Below are positions 24,566 through 32,292 of a stretch of DNA of 64,000 bases, piece by piece (the first letter of the stretch is position 1; every line of letters starts with the position of its first letter). The stretch is taken from contig DASTWL010000033.1 in the NCBI GenBank assembly GCA_035765895.1, forward strand, positions 99,680 through 163,679. Direction: 5' to 3'. The DNA comes from Verrucomicrobiia bacterium. GTDB lineage: Bacteria; Verrucomicrobiota; Verrucomicrobiia; Limisphaerales; DSYF01. A program made the translations under genes and the position numbers. The notes under the pieces were generated by a model. The model worked only from the letters and a program-made list of their open reading frames with translations, was not told the DNA's origin and made no database searches.

Positions 24566-26413
24566 ATGAGCCAAACTGAAAACCACCATTTTCAAGCCGA
24601 GATTCAGCAGTTGCTGAACATCGTCATCCATTCACTCTACACCGACAAAGAGATTTTCATCCGGGAACTGATTTCCAACGCGGCCGACGCCTGTGAAAAG
24701 CTGCGCTTCAAACAATCGTCCGGTCACACCGTGCACCAGTCAGACATCCCGCCCACCATCGCCGTAACGACCGATGACAAGGCCGGCACCATCACAATCA
24801 CCGACACGGGCATCGGCATGACCCACGGTGAACTGGTTGAAAACCTCGGCACCATCGCGCATTCAGGCACGAAGGCATTCTTGAAACAATTGGCTGAAAA
24901 CCAGCAGCCGGACGTCAACCTGATCGGCCAGTTCGGCGTAGGCTTCTACTCGGCATTCATGGTGGCGCGGCGCGTCACGGTGTCGAGCCGCTCCTTTGCG
25001 CCGGAGGAACAAGGCTGGCAATGGACCAGCGAAGGCGTCGGCGGTTACGAACTGGCCCCGGGCGGCGATTTGCCGCGCGGCACGCAAATCACCCTCCAGC
25101 TCAAGGACGAAGCGAAGGAATTCGCCCAGGCCCACACCATCGAACGCGTCATTCAACGCTATTCCAGCTTCGTGCCGTTTCCGATTGAGTTGAACGGCAA
25201 GCGGCTGAACACCGTGCAGGCGATCTGGGCGCGGAACAAGAGCGAGATCAAAGAGGAGGAATACAACGAATTCTACACCTTCGTCGGCCACGACCACGAT
25301 CAGCCGCGGTTCCGCCTGCACTTCACGGCCGACGCACCCCTGGCAATTCAAGCCCTGCTGTTTGTCCCCCAACGCAATTTGGAAACGCTGGGCATGGGGC
25401 GGATGGATTCCGAGGTGAATCTGTATTGCCGCAAGGTGCTCATTCAGGCCAAGGCGAAAGGGCTGTTCCCCGAATGGCTGCGCTTCCTCAAGGGCGTGGT
25501 GGACAGCGAAGACCTGCCCCTGAACATCTCGCGCGAAACAATGCAGGACTCGTCGTTGTTGCAAAAGCTGAACAAGGTTCTCACCGGACGCTTCCTGAAA
25601 TTTCTGGAGGAGCAGGCCGAAAAGGACGCGGAGACCTACGCAAAATTCTACCACGAATACCAGCGCTTCCTGAAGGAGGGGGTCGTCACCGATTTCAGCC
25701 ACCGGGAAGCCCTTGGCAAACTGCTCCGTTACGAGTCTTCCACCCTTGACGCGGGCAGCCTGACCTCGCTGGCCGATTACGTGAAACGCATGCCCTCGGA
25801 ACAAAAGGAGATTTACTGCCTGCTCGCCCCCAACCGGGCCGCCGCGGAAAGCAGCCCCTATTTTGAGGTGTTTCGCGAACGCAAATTCGAGGTGCTCTTC
25901 CTTTACGACCCCTGGGACGAATTCGTCATGGAGCATCTGAGCACATTCGACGGCAAGGGCATCACCCTGGCCGAGAAGGCGGACCTCCAGCTTGAGGACA
26001 CCACGAAGGACGGTGCGCTGTCGCGGGAAACCGCCCAGGCGCTCGCGGCCTGGCTCAAGGAAACGCTCGGCGAAAAAGTCGGTGCCGTGCGTCCCTCACA
26101 ACGATTGGTGGAAAGCCCCGCCGTGGTGGTGGACCCGGACAAGTTCATGACTTCCAGCATGCGCCGCCTCATGAAGGCGATGAAGCAGGGCGACAACGAG
26201 GCGGCCCCCGCAAAATACGACCTCGAAATCAATCCGGCTCACCCGGTCATCGTGCGGCTCGAAGCCATGCGTCAAAAGGATGCCGCACTTGCCGGCAGCG
26301 TGGCTGAACAGGTTCACGACAACGCACGCGTGGCCGCCGGCCTGTTGGAAGACCCGCGCACCATGTTGAACCGGTTGAACCAGCTGCTGGAAAAAGTTCT
26401 GACCTCCGCATAG
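24566..26413 (+). CDS. htpG: Molecular chaperone HtpG (bacterial Hsp90)
   Basis: 615 residues from ATG 24566 (MSQTENHHFQAEIQQLL), where family homology begins; the frame is open further upstream. The GHKL ATPase domain shows IFIRELISNAADACEKLRF, the DTGIGMT G1 box, LGTIAHSGTKAFL and GQFGVGFYSAFMVA. The middle domain carries RVFI-like VNLYCRKVLIQ and the catalytic-arginine segment DSEDLPLNISRETMQ; the C-terminal dimerisation domain includes the family's SSMRRLMKAM element. It refolds or remodels client proteins in the cytoplasm using ATP. It is downstream of two hsp20 genes in a stress-response cluster and converges on the PFOR gene with a shared bidirectional terminator. Confidence 0.95.
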   Translation: MSQTENHHFQAEIQQLLNIVIHSLYTDKEIFIRELISNAADACEKLRFKQSSGHTVHQSDIPPTIAVTTDDKAGTITITDTGIGMTHGELVENLGTIAHSGTKAFLKQLAENQQPDVNLIGQFGVGFYSAFMVARRVTVSSRSFAPEEQGWQWTSEGVGGYELAPGGDLPRGTQITLQLKDEAKEFAQAHTIERVIQRYSSFVPFPIELNGKRLNTVQAIWARNKSEIKEEEYNEFYTFVGHDHDQPRFRLHFTADAPLAIQALLFVPQRNLETLGMGRMDSEVNLYCRKVLIQAKAKGLFPEWLRFLKGVVDSEDLPLNISRETMQDSSLLQKLNKVLTGRFLKFLEEQAEKDAETYAKFYHEYQRFLKEGVVTDFSHREALGKLLRYESSTLDAGSLTSLADYVKRMPSEQKEIYCLLAPNRAAAESSPYFEVFRERKFEVLFLYDPWDEFVMEHLSTFDGKGITLAEKADLQLEDTTKDGALSRETAQALAAWLKETLGEKVGAVRPSQRLVESPAVVVDPDKFMTSSMRRLMKAMKQGDNEAAPAKYDLEINPAHPVIVRLEAMRQKDAALAGSVAEQVHDNARVAAGLLEDPRTMLNRLNQLLEKVLTSA

Positions 26414-26430
26414 CGGCGCACCGAACCAGC

Positions 26431-26466
26431 AAAAAACTCCGCCGGATGAATCCGGCGGAGTTTGCG
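26431..26466. terminator. Bidirectional terminator between htpG and the PFOR gene
   Basis: AAACTCCGCCGGA (26434-26446) and TCCGGCGGAGTTT (26451-26463) form a perfect 13-bp stem with a four-base loop. A-run on the left and T-run on the right let it work for both convergent genes. Confidence 0.85.
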
Positions 26467-26485
26467 CCCGGCCGTTCCGGTTCGT

Positions 26486-29400
26486 CTATTTCGCTGCGGC
26501 CAGCTCAGCCGTGAAGAGTTCCGCAGTTTTCGCGCGCAAGTCTGCCAGCGGGATTTCACCCTTGTCGGCCTTCGCGAGCAGCGCCTTTTGTGCGAGGTAA
26601 TCCTTGTTCACCACGCCGGCCTTGCTTTGCAGCATGCGCCAGGCTTTGCGGCGTTCGACGCCGAACAGCACCATCTGGCGCGAGACGGCAAACCATTTGA
26701 ATTTCCCGTTGATCTCCGCCTTGATGTAGCAGCCGAAGTTCGGGACGAAGCTGCGGTGTTCGGGATTGAACACGCGGCGGTGCTGCACGTCGTCCTGCGT
26801 GATGAGCGCGAGCATGTCGTCGTAAAACCGCAGGCCCTTCGCCTCCTCTTCCGTGATGCTCTTCACGTGCTTGCGGAAGCGGCCTTCGGTGATGGCCCAG
26901 TGCGCCACGGTGTAATTGTATTCCTCGCCGGTGCTGGCGTATTTCGTGCGCCACCAGTCGCGGTCCTGATTCGGATTGCCCTTGAGGTCGAAGGCCTCCT
27001 GCGAGGTCTCGCCGCGGCGCGGGTTGAACACGAACTCTGGCATGCCGCGCGCGTCGCGCACGAGCTTGGCCTGGTCAGCGCTCATGTTGTCACCCACGCC
27101 GTGTTCGGGCTGGCAGGTGGTGTAGGCCTGGAAGAACGCCGTGCCGCGGTATTCGAGGCCATCGAGCATCGCCTTGTAGAGCTTCGCGGCGTTCGCCATC
27201 GAGACCTGCGCGACGAACGGCGATCCGTGTCCGCTCGTGAACGCCTCGGCGACGTTCTTCTTCTCGATCAACTTGCCCTGCGACGCGGTGCCGAACTGGT
27301 TCATGTCGTAACCGCCGAGCATCGTCGAGCTGTCGGAATTCTGGCCACCGGTGTTGGAATACACCTGCGTGTCAAGCATGAGGATCTTCACGTTCGGCCG
27401 GTTCTGCAGCACGACCTTCGAGACGTTCTGGAAGCCGATGTCGCCGAGCGCGCCGTCGCCGCCCACAACCCACATCTTCGGCAACTCGTGGATTTCCTGC
27501 TCGGTCATCGAAGCGTCGTCGAGGTGCGTGAGCAGGAAGTATTCGGCGTCAGACGAAACTTTCTCCGTGCGGTCAAGGAGCGCATCGCTCAAGCGTTCAG
27601 GCACGACGGAACGGCGCGAATGGTTGAGGATAAGCGACTCGGCCAGCAGCCACGAGATGGTGGCGCCGTCCTGGAACAGCGAGTTCATCCACGGATACGG
27701 ATGCGGGTTTGATGGCGGCGTCGAGCCGTATACGGTGTTACAGCCCGTGCTCGCGCCCATCATCATGACGGACATGCCGTTCGCACGGCGGCCATCCACG
27801 GCCTGCAACTCGCGGTGATTGAATGCGTCCTGCCGCAGCACGGCGACGAGGCCTTTGACGATCTGCTCGTCCGCGATGACACCATGCTTCGCCTCGTAAT
27901 CCGCGACGCGCTTGGCAGTGTCCGGGTCATTCTCGCCACCGAGACCCATGATGACGTGGGCGAAACTTTTGCGGAACAGTTGATACTCCGCCTCGCTGCG
28001 CGCCTTGAGCGCAGCCAGTTTTTGCGCGCCGTCCTTTTCCAGACGCTCGGCCTTGGCGCGGAGGCGGTCAGCCTTCGCATGATAGATGGGCCGCATGTAG
28101 GCCTCGGTGGTCGAGGCCAGCGCCCGCAGCACGCTCTTCTCGCCGCAACCAGCGCACGCGCCGTCGCCGGAAACGAGCGCCTCGTAATTGCGTCGCACCA
28201 TCAGGTGATTGCGGAGCGCGGCCTCGCGGGAGTTCGCTGCGTCGCCGTCGTTGTAAAGACCGAGGAATTTTTGCGGTGTGTCGGGCAGCAGGCGCGAGAA
28301 GATCTGCGCCGTGGTCAGGTCCGCGTTGAGTTCCTCGGTCTCGCGCACCATGCGGAGCGCGTCGTGATCGCCGCAGACCTGCACGCATTCACCGCAGCCT
28401 TTGCAAAGGTCACTGACAAAGATGGAGAACAAGCCACCGGCGCCGGGCGTCTTCTGTTCGAGCGAACGGAAGATGGCCGGGACGTTTGAGTAGGCCAGCG
28501 GCAGCTTGGCAATGATGCCGGTGAACTCGGTTTTGGATTTGTCGCTGATGCCGGCGAGCGCGGTGACTTCGGCGGCGATGATGTCCTTGAACGGCACGTT
28601 GGTCTTGGCCTTCACGGACTCGCTCATCTTCGCACGGGCGCGTTGTTCGAGCGCGGGGATTTCCGTGAACAGTTTTTTGCGGTCGGCCAGGTCACTGACG
28701 TAATTGCCCGCCGCGGTCTTGAGCACGGTGCCAACTTCCTGTGCCATGTTGGGCAACGCCGTGTCCGGGCACGCCGTGATGCACTCCATGCACTGGGTGC
28801 AGTTCTCCGCGATGTAAACCGGCGTCTCACGACGTGCGACATACTTGGACTGCGTGGCGCCGGAGCCTGCACCCATCACGCCGCAGGAGGCAAACGCGCC
28901 TGACGGCTGGTGGTAGCCAAGGCCTGCGCGGAATTCGCTGTCGAACTTGCCGAGCGAGAACAGCGGCAAACGCGCCTGACTTTCAGGCCGGGGCACACCC
29001 GTGGTGATCGAGCCGCAGCCGGCGGTCGGCAGCAGGTTATGCTCGCCAAGCGGCGTGACCGGCGGATTGCGCATCGAGGAGCGATCCGGGTCGGCCAGTT
29101 CGCCGTATTTGATTTCGATGACACGTGAAAAACCCTCCTGCATGACCGTCATGTTCGACGCCACCACCGCGTCACCGAAACGGCCGAACTTCTTTTGATA
29201 CTGCTTCTTCACGTCCGCCAGGAACATCTCCTCACTGATGCCGTAATCTTTGAGGAACGCGCTGACGCGGAAGAACGCGCCGAGGAATGAGTTACCCTGC
29301 ATGCGCAGCTGCAGCTCGGGCTTGTTCGTCGCTTTGCGCGCGATTTCAAAACCCGGCAGGATGAACACACGGATACCGTTGTCCTTCACGAACTGCCGAT

Positions 29401-31225
29401 ACTTTGCCGGGATGCGCGTCCACGCGGTCTCGGGCGTGTCGCTGGATTCCCAAACGAAGCTGCCGCCCTTCTTGAGGCCGTCGAGGGGGTTCGTGTGCGT
29501 GAACGCCTTCGGGTCGCAGCACAACACCACGTCCACGTGGTTCAGCTCGCAGTTCACCTTGATCCGCGCGGGAGCCACGGTGAGGTAATAATTCGTCGGC
29601 GCGCCCTTCTTCTCGGAGCCGTATTTCGGGTTCGCCATGACGAACAGCTTTTGCTTCAGCGAACCGTCGGGCTCGTGAACGGGATTGGCGTTCGTCAAAT
29701 ACTCGCCGAACTCGCCGATCAACTCGCCGAGGTTCTTGCCCGTCGTGATCATGCCCCAGCCGCCGATGGAGTGGAACCGCACCGCAATCGCGCCCTCGGG
29801 CAGCAACGACGGTGTGTCCTTGCTGATGGCGGCATACGGATGATCGATGCCCAGCGTGAAATACGTTTCGCCATCCGCCGCGCCCTTGCCATCCTTCCGC
29901 TTCGTCTGGCCGGTGGCGAACTCATACGCGCCCAGCGTGTGCTCGGGGCGAAAGTCGCGCGAACCGATGCCGTAGCTGCCGCGGAACAGGCGCGGCGTCT
30001 CGGCGGGTGTCAGCGCAGGAAGTGCGCCGCCAAACTTCGCGGCTTCATTCGCCTTGTTGAGCGCCACGCGGATGTCGCGGGCCAGCGGGTTGTCGCCGGC
30101 GAGCGCTTCATCGGTGCGTTCGAGGATGATGACGTTCTGCTTGCCGCGCAGCGCATTGATGACCGCCGCTTCAGGAAACGGACGGATGACGTTGATGTGA
30201 ATGCTGCCGACTTTCGCGTTGCGTTGGTTGCGGAGGTAATCACAAGCCTCCTCGATATTGTCTGCCGCGCAGCCGAGCGAGACAAACACGGTGTCGGCGT
30301 CCTCGGTTTTGTATTCGGTGATCAGGCCGTAGAAACGCCCGGTCAGATGGCCGAACTCGGCGTAGGCCTTTTCCAGGAAGCCGAGGATGGGCTCGTTGAA
30401 ATTATTGCGGCGGGCGATGACGCCGTTCATGTGATGCTCCTGATTCTGCACCGGGCCGAGCAGCAGCGGATTCTTCAGGTCCATCATTTCCGGCACGCGG
30501 CGACGCTTCGGACCGAACAGCTCCCGCTGCGCGGGCGTCGGGCAGTCAATCAGGTCGTCCGCTGCGCCAAGGAATTCACGGAGCAATTCCGCCTCGGGCG
30601 CGAGATACATGCGTTCCGAGTGCGTCGTGAGCATGCCATCCTGGATGTTCATGCCGGGGTTCAACGCGAGTTCGCAAACCTTGCGCAGGATGATCGCCTG
30701 ATCGGCGGCCTGCTGCGCGTCTTTTGACATCAGCATGATCCAGCCGGTGTCGAGTGCGGCGTTGATGTCGTCGTGGCCGCAATGGACGTTCAACGCGTGC
30801 TTCGTCAGCGCGCGCGCGCCGATTTCGAGGACCATCGTGCACAACTTGCCGGGCGCGTGATAATACTGTTCCATGGCATACGCGATGCCCTGGCCGGAGG
30901 TGAAATTGACCGTGCGTTTGCCGCTGACCGCGAACGCCGTCGCACCGCCCTGGGCCGCGTGTTCGCCTTCGGTTTCAACGGCGACCTTGGGCTGGCCCCA
31001 GACATTGAGTTCCCCCATCGCGTAGGAGCCCTGGTAAATTTCGCCACCTTCGGTCGAGGGGGTGATCGGGTAGAACACACCGCCTTCGGTGATGCGCGTT
31101 TCAACATGCTGGGCGACGAGCTGGTTGCCATTACACGTGACGCGGACACCGGGATATTTGGGCGTGTGACGGGCGGCTGGGGTGTGGCTTGCAGGAGTCT
31201 TTGGAGCGGCGACTGGATTACTCAT
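26486..31225 (-). CDS. nifJ: Pyruvate:ferredoxin (flavodoxin) oxidoreductase, single-chain, extended form
   Basis: 1,579 residues, well above the ~1,170-1,230 usual for single-chain PFOR. Order of domains: pyruvate/TPP-contact domain with ITEGGVFYPITPST (~45-60); domain II; the gamma domain (FHSIGGWGMITTGKNLGE, ~490); two [4Fe-4S] motifs, CTQCMECITACP (~807) and CKGCGECVQVC (~940); and the TPP domain with CAGCGEKS (~1022) and GGDGALGDIGFQN (~1255). The extra cysteines for the proximal cluster (STGCNTVYG, TTCQPEHG) are also present, so catalysis and electron transfer look intact. The added length lies around the Fe-S motifs and in a charged helical insert (~1050-1110) in the TPP domain. It links pyruvate to acetyl-CoA with reduction of ferredoxin. 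No clear Shine-Dalgarno. Confidence 0.92.
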   Translation of the reverse strand: MSNPVAAPKTPASHTPAARHTPKYPGVRVTCNGNQLVAQHVETRITEGGVFYPITPSTEGGEIYQGSYAMGELNVWGQPKVAVETEGEHAAQGGATAFAVSGKRTVNFTSGQGIAYAMEQYYHAPGKLCTMVLEIGARALTKHALNVHCGHDDINAALDTGWIMLMSKDAQQAADQAIILRKVCELALNPGMNIQDGMLTTHSERMYLAPEAELLREFLGAADDLIDCPTPAQRELFGPKRRRVPEMMDLKNPLLLGPVQNQEHHMNGVIARRNNFNEPILGFLEKAYAEFGHLTGRFYGLITEYKTEDADTVFVSLGCAADNIEEACDYLRNQRNAKVGSIHINVIRPFPEAAVINALRGKQNVIILERTDEALAGDNPLARDIRVALNKANEAAKFGGALPALTPAETPRLFRGSYGIGSRDFRPEHTLGAYEFATGQTKRKDGKGAADGETYFTLGIDHPYAAISKDTPSLLPEGAIAVRFHSIGGWGMITTGKNLGELIGEFGEYLTNANPVHEPDGSLKQKLFVMANPKYGSEKKGAPTNYYLTVAPARIKVNCELNHVDVVLCCDPKAFTHTNPLDGLKKGGSFVWESSDTPETAWTRIPAKYRQFVKDNGIRVFILPGFEIARKATNKPELQLRMQGNSFLGAFFRVSAFLKDYGISEEMFLADVKKQYQKKFGRFGDAVVASNMTVMQEGFSRVIEIKYGELADPDRSSMRNPPVTPLGEHNLLPTAGCGSITTGVPRPESQARLPLFSLGKFDSEFRAGLGYHQPSGAFASCGVMGAGSGATQSKYVARRETPVYIAENCTQCMECITACPDTALPNMAQEVGTVLKTAAGNYVSDLADRKKLFTEIPALEQRARAKMSESVKAKTNVPFKDIIAAEVTALAGISDKSKTEFTGIIAKLPLAYSNVPAIFRSLEQKTPGAGGLFSIFVSDLCKGCGECVQVCGDHDALRMVRETEELNADLTTAQIFSRLLPDTPQKFLGLYNDGDAANSREAALRNHLMVRRNYEALVSGDGACAGCGEKSVLRALASTTEAYMRPIYHAKADRLRAKAERLEKDGAQKLAALKARSEAEYQLFRKSFAHVIMGLGGENDPDTAKRVADYEAKHGVIADEQIVKGLVAVLRQDAFNHRELQAVDGRRANGMSVMMMGASTGCNTVYGSTPPSNPHPYPWMNSLFQDGATISWLLAESLILNHSRRSVVPERLSDALLDRTEKVSSDAEYFLLTHLDDASMTEQEIHELPKMWVVGGDGALGDIGFQNVSKVVLQNRPNVKILMLDTQVYSNTGGQNSDSSTMLGGYDMNQFGTASQGKLIEKKNVAEAFTSGHGSPFVAQVSMANAAKLYKAMLDGLEYRGTAFFQAYTTCQPEHGVGDNMSADQAKLVRDARGMPEFVFNPRRGETSQEAFDLKGNPNQDRDWWRTKYASTGEEYNYTVAHWAITEGRFRKHVKSITEEEAKGLRFYDDMLALITQDDVQHRRVFNPEHRSFVPNFGCYIKAEINGKFKWFAVSRQMVLFGVERRKAWRMLQSKAGVVNKDYLAQKALLAKADKGEIPLADLRAKTAELFTAELAAAK

Positions 31226-31599
31226 AAATTTTACAACGCTGACCAGACACAGAATCTGCTTACAGCAGCAGCCTGAACATAGAAGTGATTACGACGGGAC
31301 ACAAAGGAAAATGACGGACAAAAATTGCCGCACGCCGGGGGCCCGGGAAGCGGCTCGCCGCAACGGATTTTGGGGAAATTCACCTCCGCCTGGGCACCAG
31401 CCTCGATGACAGGAACGGAAACCCGGCAACAGCAAAAACTTTGGCCGGAGAAACGACACTACGGGAAGCGGCTTGGCGGCTTCAAGCAATCAAAATCTAA
31501 CGGCGAAATTTTATCACTGGCCGCCACGACCCATCATGGGCACCTTGGGCGCATGGCAAGCTCTGGGAACAACGCGCTCGTGCTTGCCGGATTTTTTGC
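31226..31599. other. 374-base spacer upstream of the PFOR gene
   Basis: No CDS recognised. It must contain the PFOR promoter (minus strand) and that of the hypothetical gene at 31600 (plus strand). The only internal structure I noticed is a 12-base direct repeat, CGGGAAGCGGCT, at 31344-31355 and 31462-31473, possibly regulatory. Confidence 0.4.
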
Positions 31600-32241
31600 A
31601 TGTGGGCCCAACAACAAACGCTCGCGACTGACCCGGCCGAATGGCTGGGCCGCTGGCATCCGCTCGCCGCGCAACTGGGCTCGGCGGATGACCTCGTCGC
31701 GCTCGCGTCCCTGACCGCCGCCCTCAATCTGCCGCCCATTGGTGATCTGCCTTCGCTTCGCCAGTTCCTCCGCGCCTACCACGACCGCGTGTTGCGCCCC
31801 ATTGAACTGCCGGCCATTCGCCGCGCGTTTCAGCACGCAACCGCCTTCGAACTGCGCGAATTGATCGCGTTCGATCAGGAACTGGCACAGCACGCCGAAC
31901 TGCAACCCCTGGCTGCGGCCAGCCGCCGCGTGGGCCGGGCGCACCTGGAAAGTTTGCGGCCGCTGCACGATGACCGTTTCGTGCGCCGCTATCTGGCCGC
32001 CGCGGACGAAGGTCGCGCGAACGCGTGGCACACGCTCGTGTATGGGGTGACGCTTTCCGTCTATTCGCTGCCGCTCCGCCAGGGACTGGTGAACTACGCG
32101 GCACAAACCACGCGCGGCTTCATTCAACTCGCCGTCTCGGGCCTCAATTATCGCGAAGCCGATTGCCGCGCGTTGTTTGACGAATTCTGCGACAAAGTCT
32201 CCACTGATTTGGATGCCGTGGAACTGGTTGCGGTGAAGTGA
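31600..32241 (+). CDS. Hypothetical helical protein
   Basis: 213 residues, not assigned. It is mostly alpha-helical, Leu/Ala/Arg-rich, without signal peptide or obvious catalytic motif. Distinctive stretches are SLRQFLRAYHDRVLRP, ATAFELRELIAFDQELA, DDRFVRRYLAAADEGRA and YSLPLRQGLVNYAAQTTRGF. The pattern of a conserved late LRQGLVNYA helix loosely recalls UreF-type urease accessory proteins, but no urease genes are near and I would not rely on it. ATG 31600 has no clear Shine-Dalgarno. It is divergent from PFOR and converges on the carboxypeptidase-regulatory-like gene; codon use is typical for the window, so it is probably a real, conserved gene. Confidence 0.6.
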   Translation: MWAQQQTLATDPAEWLGRWHPLAAQLGSADDLVALASLTAALNLPPIGDLPSLRQFLRAYHDRVLRPIELPAIRRAFQHATAFELRELIAFDQELAQHAELQPLAAASRRVGRAHLESLRPLHDDRFVRRYLAAADEGRANAWHTLVYGVTLSVYSLPLRQGLVNYAAQTTRGFIQLAVSGLNYREADCRALFDEFCDKVSTDLDAVELVAVK

Positions 32242-32292
32242 CCCGCAACTTCCCCTCAAACCGCTTTCCGCGCGCCCCGCGCCGCCTCACCT

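Noticed and set aside
26462..27712. 416-codon plus-strand frame opposite the 3' part of the PFOR gene
   Set aside because: PFOR homology is continuous on the minus strand; the plus frame has no motif.
31600..32241. UreF-type urease accessory protein
   Set aside because: Resemblance limited to one helix; no urease genes in the window, so left as hypothetical.
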